From the NCBI GenBank assembly GCA_046565505.1, contig JBKHYJ010000073.1, forward strand, positions 1-64,000: DNA of 64,000 nucleotides, in the 5' to 3' direction. Each line of letters starts with the position of its first letter. The first letter of the stretch is position 1. Positions 8,847 to 21,880 of this stretch are shown here, in pieces. This DNA comes from JBKHYJ01 sp046565505. Lineage in GTDB: Bacteria > Acidobacteriota > Blastocatellia > UBA7656. The notes under the pieces are model-generated. The model was not told the origin of the DNA. It searched no databases and saw only the letters and a list, made by a program, of their open reading frames with translations. The position numbers were made by a program, and so were the translations under genes.

Positions 8847-10121
8847 ATGTTCAGCACAATTCTAAAAAGAACCGCTTGTCTCGGCGCGCTTCTTATCATC
8901 TTAGCGGCGGTCGCGGGCGCGCAGTCCTCTCAAATCGAAGGGACCGTAAAGGTGAAGGCCGCCGACGGCACGTTGAAGCCGGTCGCCGGGGCGCTGGTCG
9001 ATATCTACCGCCTTGACGTTAAAGGCCATTGGGACGTGAAGAGCGACAAGTCAGGGCATTTCGTGCGCCTCGGCTTGCCGATACAGGGGACATACCTGTT
9101 CGTCGTCTCCGGCCCCGGGATCCAGCCCACCTGGCTCAACAACATCAAGATAAGTCAGGTCCCGACCGTCGATCTCGTCGCCAACGAGGGTGACGGGAGC
9201 ACGATGACCTTGGACCAGGTGCAGGCCCTAATCAAGGGCGGCGGCGCGGCCCAGCAGCCGGCGGGCGGGAAAGCGGCCCCCACGACCGACCGGGCAAAGC
9301 TTGAGGCGGAAAAGAAAGAGTATGAGGCGAAGCTGAAAGAGGGGCAGGCGCTTCAAGCAAATTTCGACGCGGCCAGGAATCATTACAACGCGGGCATCGA
9401 GCTGACGAAAGGTACGCCGCCTAACTACGCGGCCGCGCTCAGCGAATTCGAGGCGGCGACGGCCATCGACCCCGGCAAGCACGCGGCTATGGCCGAGCTG
9501 GCTTATAAGGCTAACGCCAACCTTGCAGAGTCCCACTACCAGGTAGGCGTTGACCTCTTCAACAAGAAGGACAGGGAGGGGGCCAAGCCGCATTTCGAGA
9601 AGGCAGTCGAGGCGTCCAACAAAGCCATCGCGATAGCCTCAACCTCTTCGGAGGCCAACCCCAACGTCAACAACGACCTGCTCATCTACTACAACATACT
9701 CGCTAAGAACTCTCAATTACTGGTCGAGTTTTACGGCGCGGCGAACCTGGTTGACGACACCGCCAAGGCGTTGGATAAGGCGGCTTCCATCGACGCCACC
9801 AACAAGAATAAGTGGGGCGTCGCGAAGGCGGACCTCTACCGCGCCGCCGGGCGCTCGGACGACGCGGTCGCCGCCTACAAGGCAGTGATAGCCGCCGACC
9901 CTAATAACGCGGACGCGCTGTATGGGCTCGGTCTTACGCTCATCGCCAGCAGCGAGAGGGCGCAGATTCAAGAGGGGGCCGACACGCTCGCACTCTTTGC
10001 AAGTAAAGCGCCGGCCACAGACAAGCGCGTGCCCATCGTGAAGGAGGCGCTCGAAGGCGTCAAGAACGCATACAAGATCGAAGCCGAAAAGCCCTCCTCA
10101 AAGGGCAGGCGCAAGCCGTGA
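8847..10121 (+). CDS. Secreted carboxypeptidase-regulatory / TPR repeat protein
   Basis: The ATG at 8847 is preferred over the longer frame from 8712, because GGAGG precedes it and it begins a clear signal peptide (cleavage after VAGAQ). The 424-residue protein then has a carboxypeptidase-regulatory-like beta-sandwich (about 27-110), a Lys/Glu-rich coiled segment (about 145-175) and TPR-like repeats (about 180-400) with typical alternating small and aromatic residues (NNADALYGLGLTL). A basic tail KGRRKP ends it. This architecture is common in acidobacteria. Likely a periplasmic scaffold. No enzymatic motif is seen. Confidence 0.85.
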   Translation: MFSTILKRTACLGALLIILAAVAGAQSSQIEGTVKVKAADGTLKPVAGALVDIYRLDVKGHWDVKSDKSGHFVRLGLPIQGTYLFVVSGPGIQPTWLNNIKISQVPTVDLVANEGDGSTMTLDQVQALIKGGGAAQQPAGGKAAPTTDRAKLEAEKKEYEAKLKEGQALQANFDAARNHYNAGIELTKGTPPNYAAALSEFEAATAIDPGKHAAMAELAYKANANLAESHYQVGVDLFNKKDREGAKPHFEKAVEASNKAIAIASTSSEANPNVNNDLLIYYNILAKNSQLLVEFYGAANLVDDTAKALDKAASIDATNKNKWGVAKADLYRAAGRSDDAVAAYKAVIAADPNNADALYGLGLTLIASSERAQIQEGADTLALFASKAPATDKRVPIVKEALEGVKNAYKIEAEKPSSKGRRKP

Positions 10122-10169
10122 CGGTCGCCAGACTTCAGGCGGCTTACGCAGTCACATAAGCTCGGACCT

Positions 10170-10212
10170 CGGAGGGAGCCACGGGTCAAATGAATGGCCG
10201 TGGCTCCCTCCG
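10170..10212 (+). terminator. Hairpin terminator after the TPR gene
   Basis: Arms of 15 bases, CGGAGGGAGCCACGG (10170-10184) and its complement (10198-10212), around a 13-base loop. The following CGTTGTTTG is only weakly T-rich. Confidence 0.7.
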
Positions 10213-10354
10213 CGTTGTTTGATCGCCGGGCGCGGCGCCGGCGCAGGCCTGTGGGCTACGCTGACCCTTGCGCTACGCCCCTGGCGGGGAATAGTCTTGA
10301 CCGTGTGTTATTCGTTTGGTAAACCCCTTGGGTGTTAACGCGAAGGGAAGACGG

Positions 10355-13300
10355 ATGAAGAAACTCGCATCTGGCCGCCTGGCAACGGCGGCTATTATTC
10401 TTTTTTCTGTTTCGCTGCTCGTCGCAAGCGCGGCCTTGACCTGGTCAGCTTCCGCACACTCGGTCGGCGCGGGCGGCGAAGACGCGGACCGCCGCGCGCG
10501 GCACGCCCGATTGAAAGCGCGCCTCGAATCAAAACTCTCCGGCGAATTCCGGGAGGCGCTGGCGAGCGTCTCTTCGCTCGACGAGCCGGGCGCGCTCGCC
10601 CTGTGGCAGGCGGCCATAGAGAACCCTGACCCCGAATTCAGAAGGGAAGTCTGGAGCAAGTTTAAAGAGGCTCAACCCGAGCTTGCTCGCAAAGAGTTTA
10701 TCCCCCAGGTGGCACGGATAGCCGCGCCCTCCGTTGAAGTTTTAAGGGTCGCCGAGAGGAGCGGGCTGGAGGTCACGGTCTGGTCCGCGGCCGGCGGCGA
10801 GACCGTCGCTGCCGCGCCACCTTACTTGATAGAACGCCTGGGCCGCGAAGGGTTTCAAACGGCAGTCATTTATGATTCTATAGCCGACTGGCAGAAGGCC
10901 GTCGCGCGAGGCGACCAGGTCGCGCAATCAATAACCCCCGAGTACCAGAGCGGGCATATCGCTTCAGGCTCGCAGGTGCGCATAGCCGTGATCGACCTCG
11001 CGCGCAGGGCGGCGCCCGCCCCGGGCTATTCCGAATGGCTGGGCGACCGCGAAAACATTCTGATGCGCAGCGACTCTCTCGCTGCTTACCTCGATGTGTT
11101 CTCTTCCGACGGGTCTCAATCTTCAATCAACTCGCACATCCGCGAGCGGTACCTGAACCGCGGGAGTAAGCTCGTCGGGTTCTACACGCCTGAACAGTTC
11201 GCGGCCGTGGCCGAGCGACTGTTCCCCGGCAAAAGCTTTGACGCCGGGTCGCGCGCGGACAGGTCGAAGGCCGGTGAAATGCGCCCGGCCCTTGCCAACG
11301 GGCGGTTCCATAGCTACGAAGAGACGCTAGCGGAATTCAAAGCGCTCGCGACTTCGCGCCCGGACCTCGCGCGCTACGTCAGGCTCGGCCCGAGCTACGA
11401 AGGGCGCGAGATTTTCGCGCTCAAGATCAGCAAGGACGCCCCCGTCGATGACTCTACCAAGCCGGACGTGCTCATCACGGGCTGCCACCATGCCCGCGAA
11501 TGGATATCGGTAGAATCTCCCATCTACTTCGCCAACCGGCTAGTCAATGGTTACGCGACGGACGACTCGATCAAGTACCTCGTGGATCATTTGCAGATTT
11601 GGGTCGTGCCTATAATGAACCCGGACGGGCTTACGTTCAGCCAGGGCTCGCCCAACGACGGGATGGACATCCAGCGCATGTGGCGCAAGAACCGCCGGCC
11701 CATCAGCGTCGGCGGCTGTGCTTCGAGCACGGGCGTTGACCTGAATCGCAATTACAATTTCCAGTGGCGGCTGCGCGGCGATAACCCATGCTCTGATTAT
11801 TGCTCCCCGAATAAAAGCTGCCTGAACGATGACGTGGGCGCGAGCGACGACCCCGACAGCGAAATCTACAGGGGCCCGCAGGCCGAGAGCGAGCCTGAAG
11901 TGAGGGCCATCAAGAATCTGACGAACGACCCCGGCAGACACTTCCTCGCGCAGCTCGATTACCACAATTACTCGCAGCTAATACTCTACCCGTGGAGCTA
12001 CCAGCAGTTCCCCGCGCCCGACTCGGCCACGCTATCGGCGCTCGCGGAACGTATGTCGGACGAGATACGCGCGGTCGGCGGCAGACTTTACAAGCCCGAA
12101 CAGTCCATCGACCTCTACGCCACGACGGGGTCTTCGACCGATTACGCTTATGGCGTCAATCATGTGGCAGTGCCACTGGTCGTCGAGATGCGGCCCAACT
12201 GCTGTGATTTTAAAGTCGCCGAAAGCGAGATCGCCGAAACGAACGAGGAGAACTGGTCCGGGGCGCGGGCCGTCTTGAACTGGGCGGCGGGGCCGCCGAT
12301 TCTTGAAGCGGTCAAGGTATACAGCACTTCGCCCGGCAGCAGCTCGCCAAAGCTGGTCTATTCCGCCCGCTGGGCCGGCCCCGCGGACCCTTCGGCGAGC
12401 CTGCGGCAGCTCGCCGTCGACACGCAGTTCCCGGGCATCGAGCCGGGCAAGCTGCAAGTGCGACTGCAATTCTCTAAGGCTATGAACACGGCGCTCGCCC
12501 CGAGGGCGACTCTCGGCCGGGGCGGGCGGCTCGACGAGTTGAGGCTCGTCGCGACGCAGGCCGACGAGGGGTGGCAGAGGACCGTTTATCAAAACGACAC
12601 ATGGATAGGCGAGACGGTTATAACACAGGACGCGAACCTGACCGACGCCTGGCGGCTCGCGGTTTCCGTGAACGACACGGCGGGCCTCGCGCTGGACGCC
12701 TCGCCCGAAACCATCGCGCGTTACGCGGCCGGCACCGGGCGCTGGGCAGGCTATGAAGATTCTGACGGGGCAGGCTCGGAAGGCGGGCTCGATACTACGC
12801 ACGTTCTCTCCCCCACGCTGCGCGGAGATTTCCCGGAGATCTTTATCGCGTCGCCGGGCGGGGGGGAGCGGTTGGTCGCGGGCGAGAATTTTACGGCCGC
12901 CTGGACCGTGCCGAAAGAGACGAGCTTCCACCCTTCTCAGCAGGGGCTTTACCTTTCCATCGATGGCGGGCAGAGCTTCGAGCCTTTAGCCGAAGGGGTG
13001 AATGGGGCGGAAGAGAAATATCAGCTTACCTTGCCTGTGATTTCAACCACGCGCGCGCGGCTGCGGTTAGTGGCGGTTGACGGCAGGACGGGGAGCACGC
13101 TGATCGGCGACAGCCAGGCTGACTTCACCATCGGCGCTAATGTCGGCTCTGGCATCGAGATCGCTCTGGTCTCTTCGGAGAAGGTGAACCAGAGCTGGAC
13201 GGACTCGCCGTCGGAAGAATTCACGGGCGGGACGGGCGGACCTTCCAAGCTTATACTCAATATCAGGGTGACCAACCGGGGCGGCTCGGCGATAGAGAAT

Positions 13301-13573
13301 CCATTCTTGCGGGTTGCCGAACTGAATCGAGGGAATGTTCTGCTCGCGCGGGACCCTCAGTCAAAGGCGACAGTCGGCGCTCGCCAACTTGTCGATGTGG
13401 GCGGCGATAACCTGCTCTCACCCGGAGAATCCGCACAGGCGCGGCTCGTGATCGGGTTGGTGTCGAAAAAGAAATTTAACCTGTCTGTACAACTATATGG
13501 CGTGCCGGTGACCGGGACAGTGACTCCCGCGAGCGCCGTCAACATCTGGAGCAGCAAGCCCAAGAGCAGATGA
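10355..13573 (+). CDS. Large secreted M14 zinc carboxypeptidase
   Basis: The frame opens at 10316, but ATG 10355 begins a good signal peptide, giving 1072 residues. After a propeptide-like region of about 310 residues comes an M14 domain: zinc ligands in GCHHAREW (about 377-384) and a later His in YHNYSQLILYPW (about 535), substrate-binding DLNRNYNFQW (about 461) and catalytic Glu in VVEMRP (about 609). The remaining 440 residues look like beta-sandwich modules without known motifs. Total length is two to three times that of classical carboxypeptidases. The role is extracellular protein degradation. A Cys-rich insert (CSDYCSPNKSC) sits inside the catalytic domain. Confidence 0.9.
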   Translation: MKKLASGRLATAAIILFSVSLLVASAALTWSASAHSVGAGGEDADRRARHARLKARLESKLSGEFREALASVSSLDEPGALALWQAAIENPDPEFRREVWSKFKEAQPELARKEFIPQVARIAAPSVEVLRVAERSGLEVTVWSAAGGETVAAAPPYLIERLGREGFQTAVIYDSIADWQKAVARGDQVAQSITPEYQSGHIASGSQVRIAVIDLARRAAPAPGYSEWLGDRENILMRSDSLAAYLDVFSSDGSQSSINSHIRERYLNRGSKLVGFYTPEQFAAVAERLFPGKSFDAGSRADRSKAGEMRPALANGRFHSYEETLAEFKALATSRPDLARYVRLGPSYEGREIFALKISKDAPVDDSTKPDVLITGCHHAREWISVESPIYFANRLVNGYATDDSIKYLVDHLQIWVVPIMNPDGLTFSQGSPNDGMDIQRMWRKNRRPISVGGCASSTGVDLNRNYNFQWRLRGDNPCSDYCSPNKSCLNDDVGASDDPDSEIYRGPQAESEPEVRAIKNLTNDPGRHFLAQLDYHNYSQLILYPWSYQQFPAPDSATLSALAERMSDEIRAVGGRLYKPEQSIDLYATTGSSTDYAYGVNHVAVPLVVEMRPNCCDFKVAESEIAETNEENWSGARAVLNWAAGPPILEAVKVYSTSPGSSSPKLVYSARWAGPADPSASLRQLAVDTQFPGIEPGKLQVRLQFSKAMNTALAPRATLGRGGRLDELRLVATQADEGWQRTVYQNDTWIGETVITQDANLTDAWRLAVSVNDTAGLALDASPETIARYAAGTGRWAGYEDSDGAGSEGGLDTTHVLSPTLRGDFPEIFIASPGGGERLVAGENFTAAWTVPKETSFHPSQQGLYLSIDGGQSFEPLAEGVNGAEEKYQLTLPVISTTRARLRLVAVDGRTGSTLIGDSQADFTIGANVGSGIEIALVSSEKVNQSWTDSPSEEFTGGTGGPSKLILNIRVTNRGGSAIENPFLRVAELNRGNVLLARDPQSKATVGARQLVDVGGDNLLSPGESAQARLVIGLVSKKKFNLSVQLYGVPVTGTVTPASAVNIWSSKPKSR

Positions 13574-13691
13574 GCTGCGAGGTAAAGGCAAAAGTGAAGA
13601 TGACCTGTGAGTTTCGAGGCCGTCTCTATACTTTTGCCTTCTATGAACGGGAAATAGCGCGAAGAGTTTCCCGCGTCGCGGCCGCTACTGC

Positions 13692-13913
13692 TTAGCGGTT
13701 GCCGCCGCCTCCGCCTTGCTGTCCGCCCTGTCCGCCCTGATACCCGCCTTCTTAGCTGCCCTGCTGGCCGCTCTTGCTGCCAGTGCCGGTCTGCCCGACT
13801 TGACCGCCTTGCTGATTGCCCAGCCCGCCTTGCTGTCCTCCCTGGCCGCTTTGTTGTCCGCCTTGATTGCCTTGCTGATTGGTCAGATTGTCTTTATCTC
13901 TGTTTGCTGACAT
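13692..13913 (-). pseudogene. Gly/Gln-rich small protein gene interrupted by an in-frame TAA
   Basis: The minus-strand ATG at 13913 follows an AGGAGAG ribosome binding site and opens a 53-residue low-complexity protein made of GGQ/QQG repeats, stopping at TAA 13754-13752. The same frame then continues with 19 codons of the same composition (GGYQGGQGGQQGGGGG) before a second TAA at 13694-13692. A CAA-to-TAA change would explain this, as would programmed readthrough. Restored length would be 73 residues. The family is not recognised. It is divergent from another small gene at 14182. Confidence 0.6.
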
Positions 13914-14117
13914 CGGTTCTCTCCTTTTTTTTGTTGATGGTGTGGGACCGAAGTGCCTTCGTAAATCGGCAAAACTGGAGTAGGCAAAATATATTCCTTG
14001 CGATCCTCCCGCGCCGCGCCGAATCGTAACCCGGATCGCTCCGCTAATATTCTGCTTGGATTTGCGGAGCGCCCAACAAAGTGGCATTGAGGTTGCAATA
14101 TCACTGAATAGAAGCGA

Positions 14118-14134
14118 AACAAGTTTCACTTGTT
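14118..14134. promoter_or_regulatory. Operator-like inverted repeat between two small divergent genes
   Basis: AACAAGT-TTC-ACTTGTT is a perfect 7-3-7 palindrome about 50 bases upstream of the ATG at 14182. A second short palindrome GTAC-ATATC-GTAC follows at 14135-14147. Position and symmetry suit a regulator binding site, but the protein is unknown. Confidence 0.45.
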
Positions 14135-14181
14135 GTACATATCGTACAGTGGCGCGCATTCAATTCAGACAGGAGGGGCGT

Positions 14182-14391
14182 ATGGCAACCAAGAACGGAC
14201 GGTCATGGAAGATGGAACGAGCGAGCGTGAACACTAAAGGCGAGTCGCGTGCGCGGTCGAATAAGTATTCTCATAATGACACGGACAAGAAGCCGGCGGC
14301 GGGCGCTCGCCAGAAGGTCTGGGTCGGCGGGTACACCAAGTCGGATGGGACGGAGGTAGAGGGCTACTACCGCTCCACGCCGGGCAACTAG
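14182..14391 (+). CDS. Small basic hypothetical protein (69 residues)
   Basis: AGGAGGGG at 14171-14178 precedes the ATG by three bases, so the start is firm and the longer frame from 14056 is rejected. The protein is hydrophilic and basic, with an N-terminal Arg/Lys/Ser-rich half and a C-terminal segment ending KVWVGGYTKSDGTEVEGYY, which looks like a short structured motif. I do not recognise the function. It stands next to two other tiny low-complexity genes, a grouping that suggests stress- or nucleoid-related proteins, but this is inference. Confidence 0.75.
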   Translation: MATKNGRSWKMERASVNTKGESRARSNKYSHNDTDKKPAAGARQKVWVGGYTKSDGTEVEGYYRSTPGN

Positions 14392-14476
14392 ACGCCCGGC
14401 CGAATCTCGATTCCGGGGCCGCAGGTTGCCGTCGGTCTCATCATGTGGCGGGCACCCGCGCAGGGACACTAACCTT

Positions 14477-14501
14477 GAAAATGGCTCTGGGAGCCATTTT
14501 C
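14477..14501 (+). terminator. Palindrome between two small genes (terminator or repeat-derived)
   Basis: GAAAATGGCTC-TGG-GAGCCATTTTC has perfect 11-base arms. Its core GGCTCTGGGAGCC is identical to the arm of the large palindrome at 49667-49718, so it may be a member of a dispersed repeat family that also terminates transcription. Confidence 0.6.
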
Positions 14502-14526
14502 ATATTTCATTGATGCAGGAGGCAGT

Positions 14527-14754
14527 ATGCCAAGGGGAGATAAAGGAGCGTACACGGATAAGCAGAAGCGCCAGGCCGAGCACATAGCCGAGGGCTACGA
14601 GAAGCGCGGCGTCTCTGAGAAAGAGGCTGAGGGCCGGGCATGGGCTACCGTCAACAAGGAGACTGGGGGCGGGAAGAAATCAGGCAGCGGGCGCGGCAAG
14701 AGCGAAAGCCGCGAGTCTAGCCGGAAGGGGGGCGAGAAGGGCGGGCGGCACTGA
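14527..14754 (+). CDS. Small basic protein with a conserved AEHIAEGYEKRG motif
   Basis: A 75-residue protein with a strong ribosome binding site (GCAGGAGGCAGT before the ATG). The first 45 residues hold a conserved block (YTDKQKRQAEHIAEGYEKRG, then AWATVNKETGGG). The rest is a disordered Gly/Ser/Lys/Arg tail with repeated KSGSGRGKS-like units. Similar short proteins are common in proteobacteria and acidobacteria and are often labelled plasmid-stabilisation protein, without direct proof. The chromosomal setting here gives no support for a plasmid role. The basic tail suggests nucleic-acid binding. Confidence 0.8.
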   Translation: MPRGDKGAYTDKQKRQAEHIAEGYEKRGVSEKEAEGRAWATVNKETGGGKKSGSGRGKSESRESSRKGGEKGGRH

Positions 14755-14863
14755 AACAGGCCGTCCGACCCCAGGAGTAGATTAAGTCAACGTTCTGCCT
14801 GGGGCTGGCCCGTGCCAGGGTGCCATACCCTTCAGCACAGGTCATTACCGCGACGGCGGGTCT

Positions 14864-15796
14864 TCACTGCCATGCCACCGTGGCGAGTCCCGCAGCCCCC
14901 GCGAGCTGGTCGAATTGAATCTGCTCGCCCGCGAGGTCGAGCCCGAATTCCGCGGGGTCGAGCGCGCGGGGCTCGCTGCTGGTGGCGTCGCCGATTGCCT
15001 GCTGCGCGTCAGCCAGGTCGATCCCTCCGAGCACCAGCATCCCCGTCAGCTTCGCGGCGGCGCCGTCCGCCAGCTTATCCTGATAATAGAGCGCAAAGCG
15101 ATGCAGTTCGTCCGCCCTCGATTGGGCGTCGCACGCGTACGTGCGCACCAGTATGGGCTCGCCGTTACGAATCACGAGCGAGGTGAAGCCGTTGCGGTTC
15201 CCCGACACCAGTATCTTGTCGCCGGGCGAGTTATCCCACCCGAGCCACTGCGCCTCGCCGAGATGGCGGGGCAGCATCAATCCCGTTTCCCAGCCCGCCG
15301 AGTTGAACACGGACTCATACTGCGAGACCACTTCGTCATGCGCCACGGTCACGAGGTATCGCTCCTGCCCGGCAGCGGGGCTTATGCGCTGGCGCGAAAT
15401 GCGAAGCTGCGACGCGGCGCTCGCGACGACGCGCTCGATCTTCCAGGACAAAATCTCGTTCAACTCGCGGCGACTTTCCGGCTTGCTCTCGAGCACGATG
15501 ACGAGAGTCCGCGCCGCGCCATCGGGCAGCGCCACCGACCACCGCTTCTTCCTTGAAAGCCCCGCCGCCTCCGCCGTGTGTAAAATGATCTCCGCCAGCT
15601 CGGTCGTGTCCTGTATGTTCAGTTGGTCGAAGGCGGGGCTGACCAGGCCGGGCGGCAATTGGGTGACCGCGCTCGACGCGAGCGCGAACCCGCCTCGCCC
15701 GCGCCTGAGGTCGACGACCGTGAAATTATCGTCAACGAACCCGGCCGCCGTGTTGGGCATGCGCGGCGCCAGCAGATATTTTTGTAAAGATGACAT
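14864..15796 (-). CDS. PilM-like actin-fold protein of the secretion/pilus operon
   Basis: A 310-residue protein at the 3' end of the minus-strand secretion operon. The N-terminus (AAGFVDDNFTVVDLRRGRGG) and the later segment with VLVSGNRNGFTSLVIRNGEPILV resemble the actin-like ATPase fold of PilM, which in type IV pili forms an inner-membrane platform with PilN and PilO. PilN and PilO are not beside it here. The classical nucleotide-binding glycines are poorly conserved, so it could instead be a degenerate PilM/GspL-type assembly protein. No signal peptide, so cytoplasmic. Confidence 0.65.
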   Translation of the reverse strand: MSSLQKYLLAPRMPNTAAGFVDDNFTVVDLRRGRGGFALASSAVTQLPPGLVSPAFDQLNIQDTTELAEIILHTAEAAGLSRKKRWSVALPDGAARTLVIVLESKPESRRELNEILSWKIERVVASAASQLRISRQRISPAAGQERYLVTVAHDEVVSQYESVFNSAGWETGLMLPRHLGEAQWLGWDNSPGDKILVSGNRNGFTSLVIRNGEPILVRTYACDAQSRADELHRFALYYQDKLADGAAAKLTGMLVLGGIDLADAQQAIGDATSSEPRALDPAEFGLDLAGEQIQFDQLAGAAGLATVAWQ

Positions 15797-15936
15797 AGAA
15801 GCAAAAAGGGATTAAGGCGGGGGACGAAGAATGAACGAGAGAGCCTCAAATTTGAAACTTCAAACCAGGTCTACCGCGCTCTTGCCTCGGCCGCGCGAAT
15901 GGCCTCCCGCGCCGCACTCACCCTCCGTCCTTTCTT

Positions 15937-16380
15937 TCAGAATTCACTGTACGGGGTGCCGTCGCTGCTCTCGCCCGCGGCATTGCTGTGAACGTCGACG
16001 ACCCCGGTGCCACCCTCGCGAGAATATGGGTCTTCGTCTATCTTCACTTGCCAGTCCTTTTCCCCCGTGATCGGGTCGATGGGCACCTCGCGAATGTAAT
16101 TCGGGACCAGGTCGTCGAGCGACTGCGGCAACTTCTCTCTGTCGGCCCCGTATTGATCTATCAACTTGCGCAGTTGGCGGAGGTTCTCTTTCAGGATGGT
16201 CTCCTGCGCCTTCATCCTGATGTTTTGATACGAAGTTATTCCGATCGCGGCGAGGATGATGATGATCGTCATCACCATCACAAGCTCAAGGAGGGTGAAT
16301 CCCCGCGCTCGCGAGCCGCGCGGCCGGCGGCGGGCCGGTATCCGCACGCTACTGAAAATTGGAGCCTGGAATCTTTTCAT
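15937..16380 (-). CDS. Type II secretion / type IV pilus pseudopilin (GspG-like)
   Basis: The start at 16380 is chosen because AGGTGG lies just upstream; an alternative start at 16410 adds ten residues. The 147-residue protein has a basic leader of about 27 residues ending at the prepilin-peptidase site G-FTLLELVMVMTI, with Glu5 of the mature form present. The soluble part carries PIDPITGEKDWQV and a DVHSNAAGESSDGTPYSEF tail, as in GspG calcium-binding major pseudopilins. Downstream of a second pseudopilin on the same transcript. Confidence 0.92.
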   Translation of the reverse strand: MKRFQAPIFSSVRIPARRRPRGSRARGFTLLELVMVMTIIIILAAIGITSYQNIRMKAQETILKENLRQLRKLIDQYGADREKLPQSLDDLVPNYIREVPIDPITGEKDWQVKIDEDPYSREGGTGVVDVHSNAAGESSDGTPYSEF

Positions 16381-16432
16381 ACCACCTGCACACATAAACG
16401 CGCGAGCCACTTCCGCCCGCCGAGCGCCCTTA

Positions 16433-17062
16433 TCACCAGTCCCTGTACTTTCCTACGCCGTTCAGCGGCACCCCGTCGCTTTTAGAGTAGACATCGAAGA
16501 CGTCCTCGCCGTCGGTTGATGTCGAAGTGGGGTCGTCCTTGTAAGACCTCACGCCCCAGTCGTCCCTGCCCGTCATCGGGTCGATAGGGAGGCGGCGGAG
16601 GAATTTCTTCTTGGGTCCGCTCGTCCCCGCTACGTTGGAGGGCATGAATCCTTCAACGAGAACTTTCAGGTTTTTGGGATAGCCGGTCGGCGTCTTTAAC
16701 GCGATCGGTATCGCGCTGGGGTTCAGGTCGGCGAACTCCTTGTAGCGATCTATGGCCTGGCGTATCTCGCGCAGCGCGAGCCTGAGGTCTTCTTCGCGCT
16801 GGCGTTTGACGGACGTGCGAATCATCGGCACGGCCGCCGCCGTCAGCACAGACAGTATGGTGATGACTATGATTATCTCTAGAAGGGTAAAGCCGGACTG
16901 CCGATTTCGGGCTCTAGGTTTCCGATTTTGCGTCGCAGGCGCGCCGGGCTTATCGCTCGCTTCGCCCCCGGCCTTGCCTGTCCAAAATCGCGCGCCGCCA
17001 AGCGCGTCAATGCCATGAAAACACGGGATCCAAAATTTAGAGCGCATACTTCTTAAACCCAC
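16433..17062 (-). CDS. GspG-like pseudopilin with unusually long leader
   Basis: A 209-residue pseudopilin. The prepilin cleavage motif SG-FTLLEIIIVITI occurs only after about 57 residues, whereas leaders are usually 6-30. A shorter start is not obvious after the two early Met codons, and TTG/GTG alternatives could be used. The mature part has GspG features (LPIDPMTGRDDWGV and a DVYSKSDGVPLNG tail) and is paralogous to the next gene. Between secretin and pseudopilin genes in the operon. Confidence 0.88.
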   Translation of the reverse strand: MGLRSMRSKFWIPCFHGIDALGGARFWTGKAGGEASDKPGAPATQNRKPRARNRQSGFTLLEIIIVITILSVLTAAAVPMIRTSVKRQREEDLRLALREIRQAIDRYKEFADLNPSAIPIALKTPTGYPKNLKVLVEGFMPSNVAGTSGPKKKFLRRLPIDPMTGRDDWGVRSYKDDPTSTSTDGEDVFDVYSKSDGVPLNGVGKYRDW

Positions 17063-17110
17063 ATGCGGCGCGCGGAGGAGGCCGGCCGCGTCCCCGATTC
17101 CGCGACCAAG

Positions 17111-19783
<2,673 letters not shown>

Positions 19784-20084
19784 AACGTAAACCTCGGTCG
19801 TTAATTTTCTCGGAAAAGCGCACCCTCGGAATCGTAGCTGTTTATCGTCTGTTGCTGCTCGAATCTGATGCGGGCTTGCCGCCAATTCGAGAATGCTTTC
19901 TAAGAGTGTCTGCTTGTTTAAACTACTCTACCACGCTTCGGTTTCAAAATAAACATAAAGCTTCGCGGCTTGGTCGTCTGCCCTCCGGCCCGGCGGGCGA
20001 ATTACGGGCCTTTTTCGGCCATTTTTAACGGCCATGCGCGCAGGCGGCCGAGAAATCGGCGGCCCGCCGCGGGCGACCCGGGGC
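19784..20084. other. Gap between gspE and gspD
   Basis: About 300 bases. The part nearest gspD (19900-19960, minus) is AT-rich and may hold a promoter, but no clean -35/-10 pair is seen. The part nearest gspE (19990-20084) has several GGCC-rich short inverted repeats. No gene is supported. Confidence 0.45.
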
Positions 20085-21767
<1,683 letters not shown>

Positions 21768-21793
21768 CACTACTCCAGCGTTTTAATTTGGGC

Positions 21794-21877
21794 TTCAGAT
21801 TTCGGACCGGGAGGGTGACTCCGCGGGCTCGGAGAATCGGACCCGCGTCTGTAATTCAAAGTCCAAAATCTGAAATC
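21794..21877. repeat. AT-rich inverted-repeat element (copy 1) between gspF and gspE
   Basis: TTCAGATTTCGGAC (21794-21807) is the imperfect inverse of GTCCAAAATCTGAA (21861-21874). The same 16-mer TCCAAAATCTGAAATC occurs again between grpE and dnaK, and a variant between dnaK and dnaJ. Confidence 0.55.
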
Positions 21878-21880
21878 GAA

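Noticed and set aside
12032..12931. 299-residue minus-strand frame inside the M14 carboxypeptidase gene
   Set aside because: Arg/Gly-rich shadow of the catalytic and C-terminal region, without start signals.
13585..13640. 11-base inverted repeat AAGGCAAAAGT/ACTTTTGCCTT after the M14 gene
   Set aside because: The loop of 34 bases is long and no T-run follows, so it was not called as a terminator.
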